DNA of 9,902 nt from Candidatus Methanophaga sp. GoMg3.2. Lineage in GTDB: Archaea; Halobacteriota; Syntropharchaeia; Alkanophagales; Methanospirareceae. The translations under genes and the position numbers were made by a program. This document shows, one piece after another, positions 6,732 through 9,902 of this stretch (its first letter is position 1; the number at the start of each line of letters is the position of its first letter). The stretch covers positions 1 to 9,902 of the forward strand of contig QBUN01000346.1 of NCBI GenBank assembly GCA_013180565.1, read 5' to 3'. Under the pieces are notes generated by a model. It was given only the letters and a program-made list of their open reading frames with translations, did not search any database and was not told the origin of the DNA.

Positions 6732-6825
6732 CTGAATTGACGGAAGACGAAATGCTTGCGGATCTTTTGTTTCGGTAACGAGAGTGCACCGCAAATAGCA
6801 TTATTCTTGATTTGTCTTCTACCGC

Positions 6826-8295
6826 TCATAGCGCAGCCGAAAACAGACGTGAAATAGATTCTTTTATCTTTACTCTGGTGGACCGCTCGCTGTATAGTTG
6901 TTTCCTAATTTCCGTACTCTGATTGATGTCATTCTCAAATGCGGTCTTCAGCACCGCGGCTATTTCTCGGTCGTAAATGAATGCGTTTGTCTCAAAGTTC
7001 AACCTGAAACTTCGTACGTCCCAGTTTGCAGTGCCGACAGAGCTTGCAAGTCCGTCCACAACAACGGTTTTGCTATGGATAAAACCGTTGTCATAGGTAT
7101 ATGCCCGGGCCCCAACATCCAGAAGCTCGCCAATATTTGCATAAGTAGTCCAGTATACAAATGGATGATCCGGTTTGCAGGGTATCATGACCCGTACATC
7201 AACACCGGTAAGAGCGGCAATTTTCAGTGCTTCCATTACACTCTCTTCAAGCACAAAATAAGGTGATTGGATATATATAGTTTCCGTAGCAGAATTAATC
7301 AGTGCAATAAACCCTTTTTTTATCGGCTCCCACTGCGTATCAGGGCCACCGGAAACGATCTGCACGGCGGCACCGCCGGTAAGGTCCTGTTCTTTTGGGA
7401 AATATTTGGTCTCAAAGTCCAGAACTTCCTTTGCGGTGAAGCTCCAGTCCTGGAAGAACCGAACCTGTAGCATACCGACTGCATGACCGTTAAGTTTCAG
7501 GTGTGTGTCGCGCCAGTAACCCAGCGGCCCTTTGCCCAGATATTCATCTCCGATGTTAAATCCACCCACGAAGCCGGTAGTTCCGTCAATGACCACAATT
7601 TTACGGTGATCTCTATAATTCTTCTTATAATTTACACGTATATTTAGTACTGGAATTTTGCACTCAAAAAAGCCTGCTACCTGTCCGCCTGCGTCCGTGA
7701 GTTCTTTAAAGAACTTTCGTGGTAGTTTCGCACAGCCTAAGCCATCATAGATCAGACGCACTTCTACGCCCTCTCTCGCCTTCGCAGCAAGTGCGGCAAC
7801 GACTTTATGACCAAGATCGTCATTCCTTATTATGTAGTACTCAATGTGGATATGCTGTTTGGCGTTTTTTATCGAGTCCAACAGTGCGTTAAACTTATCA
7901 TTACCATCGGTGTACACCTGGATCTGATTGTTCTCAGTCAGTAGCGCCATATCATTGACTAGCAGCATGTGTGCCATGGCAAGGTATTTATCCAACTCGT
8001 TATCAGAAGGACCGGCTTTATATTCCTGTAACTCTTCCAACTGCTCTTTGAGTCGTGATTTACCCCTTTTATCGAGTTCCGCTTTGACTTTGAACATTTT
8101 TTCGCGGTGGAACGTCTGTCCAAAGATCAGGTATAAAATAAACCCTAATACAGGTATGAAAAATAACACTGCCAGCCACGCGAGGGTTGCCGATGGACTT
8201 CTTCGTTCAAAAAATATAAGGCTAATCGCGAAAAGAACGTTTATCAGTAATATAATCACTAATATATCATGTGTTATCATATCCAAGAACACCAT
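6826..8295 (-). CDS. cls: Cardiolipin synthase, phospholipase D type
   Basis: A 489-residue membrane enzyme that condenses two phosphatidylglycerol-type lipids, or in archaea probably archaetidylglycerol, into a cardiolipin analogue. Two N-terminal helices (about 8-29 and 36-58, the latter with FFIPVLGFILYLIFG) are typical of bacterial-type Cls. Two catalytic HKD motifs are intact: HRKIVVID (His230, Lys232, Asp237), then GGFNIGDEYLG, and HSKTVVVD (His407, Lys409, Asp414), then GTANWDVRSFRLNFE. Length matches E. coli ClsA. Start: a frame from 8379 exists, but AAGGGAG at 8310-8304 lies 8 nt before the ATG at 8295, whose product MVFLDMITHDILVI starts directly before the first helix; ATG 8301 is an alternative. 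The substrate is inferred: a PLD-type Cls from the methanogen Methanospirillum hungatei has been reported to make archaeal cardiolipins. The likely promoter lies next to or inside the repeat at 8363. Confidence 0.93.
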   Translation of the reverse strand: MVFLDMITHDILVIILLINVLFAISLIFFERRSPSATLAWLAVLFFIPVLGFILYLIFGQTFHREKMFKVKAELDKRGKSRLKEQLEELQEYKAGPSDNELDKYLAMAHMLLVNDMALLTENNQIQVYTDGNDKFNALLDSIKNAKQHIHIEYYIIRNDDLGHKVVAALAAKAREGVEVRLIYDGLGCAKLPRKFFKELTDAGGQVAGFFECKIPVLNIRVNYKKNYRDHRKIVVIDGTTGFVGGFNIGDEYLGKGPLGYWRDTHLKLNGHAVGMLQVRFFQDWSFTAKEVLDFETKYFPKEQDLTGGAAVQIVSGGPDTQWEPIKKGFIALINSATETIYIQSPYFVLEESVMEALKIAALTGVDVRVMIPCKPDHPFVYWTTYANIGELLDVGARAYTYDNGFIHSKTVVVDGLASSVGTANWDVRSFRLNFETNAFIYDREIAAVLKTAFENDINQSTEIRKQLYSERSTRVKIKESISRLFSAAL

Positions 8296-8362
8296 TTTCA
8301 TATCTCCCTTTGTTTCCCATGTAACATGACTACATCCTTTCTTCTTTCTCGTTGTATGTAAC

Positions 8363-8406
8363 GTATAACTTCTACCCATTTAATTTAGGACGCGGATTTA
8401 CACAGA
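8363..8406. repeat. Direct repeat, left copy
   Basis: A 44-bp unit beginning GTATAACTTCTACC and ending GGACGCGGATTTACACAGA. It matches a 39-bp unit at 9807-9845 at 37 of 39 positions once an extra ATTTA (a tandem ATTTAATTTA) is allowed for in this copy. Same orientation, about 1.44 kb apart. The two copies bracket the decayed radical SAM genes. On the minus strand the left edge reads GTTATACG, a possible TATA-like element for cls. Confidence 0.8.
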
Positions 8407-8458
8407 TTTACACGGATTTGATTTTTTTCTGTGTTAATCTGTGTTAATCTGTGTCAAT
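8395..8458. repeat. Inverted pair of 10-bp tandem repeats (hairpin-capable)
   Basis: The left arm has 10-bp units GATTTACACA, GATTTACACG and a partial GATTTG (8395-8420). The right arm has GTGTTAATCT twice (8431-8440, 8441-8450) and a degenerate GTGTCAATAT. The right arm is close to the reverse complement of the left (about 18 of 21 positions), around a T-rich loop at 8418-8428. The element could fold as a long hairpin, or present helically phased sites to a protein. It resembles dispersed intergenic repeats I have seen in other prokaryotic genomes, but that memory is unchecked. Confidence 0.7.
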
Positions 8459-8536
8459 ATTTTATTTTGTTTTGTTCTGCTAATTAATCTTGTGAAATAT
8501 TTGTGGTTTTCTTGCCTGGGCCAGATATAAAGTGAC

Positions 8537-8546
8537 TATATTTATT
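8537..8546 (+). promoter_or_regulatory. TATA-like box of the decayed radical SAM gene
   Basis: TATATTTATT lies about 72 bases before the ATG at 8618, which would give an RNA start near 8570 and a leader of about 50 bases. The RBS GAGAGG at 8607-8612 is 5 nt before the ATG. The promoter and RBS of the remnant therefore look intact. The stretch 8460-8536 to its left is T-rich with no other feature seen. Confidence 0.35.
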
Positions 8547-8617
8547 AGGTAGTATTGCCATATGTGCCATATCTAAGAAGGCATGAAGCTGTGGGCATCG
8601 GAAGAAGAGAGGAAAAG

Positions 8618-9280
8618 ATGAATAGAATTAGGTTTTCGGCACAAAAGCAGGATGAAAGTCCCCTGATAGTGCTTACCGCGGATGAGACAATGATGAGCAA
8701 GTATCGCTGGGGTATATTTGTGGGATTCTCTACTTGCATGCCACGGGGTATTATCCCAGCCTGGTTTTTTTAGTGTGTGGTCACCGCCAGGGCCGACGAA
8801 GCGCAATAGAGCGGTGTATGCAGATGCAGGACTCAGGATTATGGAAGCTTGTCTAGTAAACGCCTTTGGTGAGGCGGAAGTTGCAGTTGTGCATCCGCAC
8901 GATTTAGAAGTGGTAGCAGGTGAAAGGACGGAAATAATAGGTATTGGAGGGCACGATTTCTTAGGCATCAATCCACCAACTTCTGAGTTCGTTGAGATGG
9001 TAAATACCGGCCCGCCCTACAACCGTGAGAAGTTCTTTGAATTGATGAAAAAGCCGGTGATGAGAGAGAAGATAGTGGTGGCAGGAGGCAAAGCGGCATG
9101 GCAGTTGGCAGATGAGATAAATGGTCTTCCGAGTGAAACTACCGATGACGTGATAAAAAGCATAGAACTGGTAGTGGATCTGAAAGGAACCCGGTCCCTT
9201 CTGGTGCCGATGAATTTCGTGTCAATGCGTGGTTCTGCGCTGGATAACAAGGAAACGTTCACCATGAAGAAGATGACACC
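8618..9280 (+). pseudogene. Remnant of a B12-binding-domain radical SAM protein gene
   Basis: Starts at ATG 8618 behind GAGAGG. The first part, LTADETMMSKYRWGIFVGFSTCMPRGIIPAWFF, followed in another frame by SVWSPPGP, AVYADAGLRIMEA, VAVVHPHDLE, GIGGHDFLGINPPTSEFV and NTGPPYNREKFFELMKKP, matches a family of B12-binding radical SAM proteins common in methanogens and relatives. Frame is lost at a run of seven Ts (8765-8771); six Ts would restore WFFSVW. After GGKAAWQLADEI the sequence jumps to NGLPSETTDDVIKSIELVVDLK, which belongs near the C-terminus of the family. The central radical SAM core, including the CxxxCxxC cluster motif, is therefore missing. The remnant then runs into a second radical SAM remnant at 9269-9280 and stops at 9290. 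It cannot be a working radical SAM enzyme; a B12-domain fragment could be made only if the first frameshift were bypassed. Confidence 0.8.
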
Positions 9281-9812
9281 TTCACGTTGAGCAACACAAG
9301 GGCGAATGAGATATGCGATAGGATAATAGGAGCTAATCTGGACATTTCATGGAGCTGCTCTGCACATGCAAACACGATAGACCATAAATTAGCGAATACG
9401 TTGAAAACGGCAGGCTGTCATGATATTTTTATCGGTGCTGAGTCGGGTTCGCAAAGGATTCTGGATTTTATTGGAAAATCTACCACTCTGGCTAGCTAGG
9501 ATAGAGAAAGCGGTAGAGACGACGAAAAGAGCGGGTTTAAATACCCTCGCTTCGTTTATACTCGGTGTTCCGGGTGAGACGAGTGCGATGATAAAGGACA
9601 CGATAAAGTTTGCGAGAAGATTAAATCCGAAATACGCGCAGTTCACGTTATGCACGCCATATCCAGGGACGAGGCTTTTCGAGCTGGCGAAGGAGAAAGG
9701 GATGTTAATAACTAGCGACTGGCGGAGATATACGACAGTGGAACCGATAATGCATATTCCAGGTATTACGGCAGAGGAATTGAAGAAGTTATTTATTGTA
9801 TATATAGTATAA
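9269..9812 (+). pseudogene. Remnant of a second, BchE/Elp3-type radical SAM protein gene
   Basis: Begins within the shared GAAGATGACACC as EDDTFTLSNTRANEICDRI. In this type of radical SAM protein that is the strand after the cluster-binding half. It continues through LDISWSCSAHAN, GAESGSQRILDFIGK, AGLNTLASFILGVPGET, YAQFTLCTPYPGTRLFELAKEKG and ITAEELKKLF. The N-terminal half with the CxxxCxxC motif is absent. A CTAG duplication (9492-9499) breaks the frame: removing four bases restores TTLARIEKAVETTKRAG. The normal C-terminal tail is missing; after ELKKLF only IVYIV precedes a stop inside the right direct repeat. It has no start codon or promoter of its own. It is clearly a different gene from the preceding remnant, perhaps once its neighbour. 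Confidence 0.8.
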
Positions 9813-9845
9813 CTTCTACCTATTTAGGACGCGGATTTACGCAGA
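9807..9845. repeat. Direct repeat, right copy
   Basis: GTATAACTTCTACC, then TATTTAGGACGCGG and ATTTACGCAGA, the counterpart of the unit at 8363-8406 in the same orientation. It overlaps the stop codon of the truncated radical SAM remnant. The hairpin-forming 10-bp repeats that follow the left copy are absent here; similarity ends at GCAGA. Confidence 0.8.
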
Positions 9846-9902
9846 AAACTATTTCCTCAAATTATCAAATAAAAGCCTTACGTTTAACTTCCGGTTTAGT
9901 GC
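9846..9902. other. Window end, no supported gene
   Basis: AT-rich sequence. On the minus strand a frame is open from the window edge to a TAG at 9851-9849 (17 codons ending LLFDNLRK). It could be the C-terminus of a gene entering from the right, but an open stretch this short is not evidence of coding. Confidence 0.3.

Noticed and set aside
6694..6801. N-terminal extension of the 63-residue protein
   Set aside because: The extra 36 residues cross a GC hairpin and T-run, are Ser- and Arg-rich, and look like translated intergenic DNA.
7928..8329. 133-codon plus-strand frame
   Set aside because: Mirror of the N-terminal part of the cardiolipin synthase; no RBS or domain.
8296..8379. N-terminal extension of cardiolipin synthase
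   Set aside because: It precedes a good RBS for ATG 8295, lacks family similarity, and runs into the direct repeat.
8395..8458. CRISPR array
   Set aside because: The repeats are 10 bp, contiguous and inverted, without spacers or cas genes.
8363..9845. Insertion sequence with terminal repeats
   Set aside because: The flanking repeats are direct, not inverted, the interior encodes radical SAM remnants and no transposase, and no target-site duplication is visible.

Overview
The window looks archaeal, most likely from a Euryarchaeota/Halobacteriota lineage such as the methanogen or ANME-1/Syntrophoarchaeia-like groups; that placement is inference. The evidence is AT-rich TATA-box motifs ahead of genes, GGAGG-type ribosome binding sites, heavy use of ATA, AGA and AGG codons, a DUF166 protein (a mostly archaeal family), and T-rich transcript ends. 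No rRNA, tRNA, CRISPR array or transposase gene was seen.

Left part (1-2999, + strand): the 3' end of a putative surface glycoprotein rich in N-glycosylation sequons. Next comes a tightly coupled pair, a branched-chain aminotransferase (IlvE) and a DUF166 protein overlapping by ATGA and ending at a T-rich tract, then a PHP-domain metal-dependent phosphoesterase.

Middle part (2933-4709): two diverging HdeD/DUF308-family membrane protein genes. The minus-strand copy is collinear with the plus-strand copy but carries two in-frame TGA codons five codons apart; its RBS is intact and there is no indel. The plus-strand copy is intact, sits behind clear TATA boxes, and is coupled by an ATGA overlap to a 36-codon ORF of unknown function. 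A hairpin plus T-run closes this transcript.

Right-middle part (4790-8295, all - strand, read right to left): a PLD-type cardiolipin synthase, a 63-residue helical protein of unknown function, and a UbiB/ABC1 atypical kinase with two C-terminal membrane helices. The last two overlap by ATGA. With the HdeD proteins this makes a membrane/lipid neighbourhood.

Right end (8363-9845): a decayed locus between two copies of a roughly 40-bp direct repeat. Inside are remnants of two different B12-binding-type radical SAM genes, fused by deletion at a shared 12-base sequence (GAAGATGACACC). The lesions are a T-run frameshift, an internal deletion that removes the radical SAM core, the chimeric out-of-frame junction, a 4-bp CTAG duplication, and a 3' truncation close to the second repeat. 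The left repeat adjoins a hairpin-capable pair of 10-bp tandem repeats in inverted orientation.

I found no clearly new defence or biosynthetic system. The items most worth a second look are the repeat-flanked radical SAM chimera, the HdeD gene broken only by TGA codons, and the small ORF coupled to HdeD.
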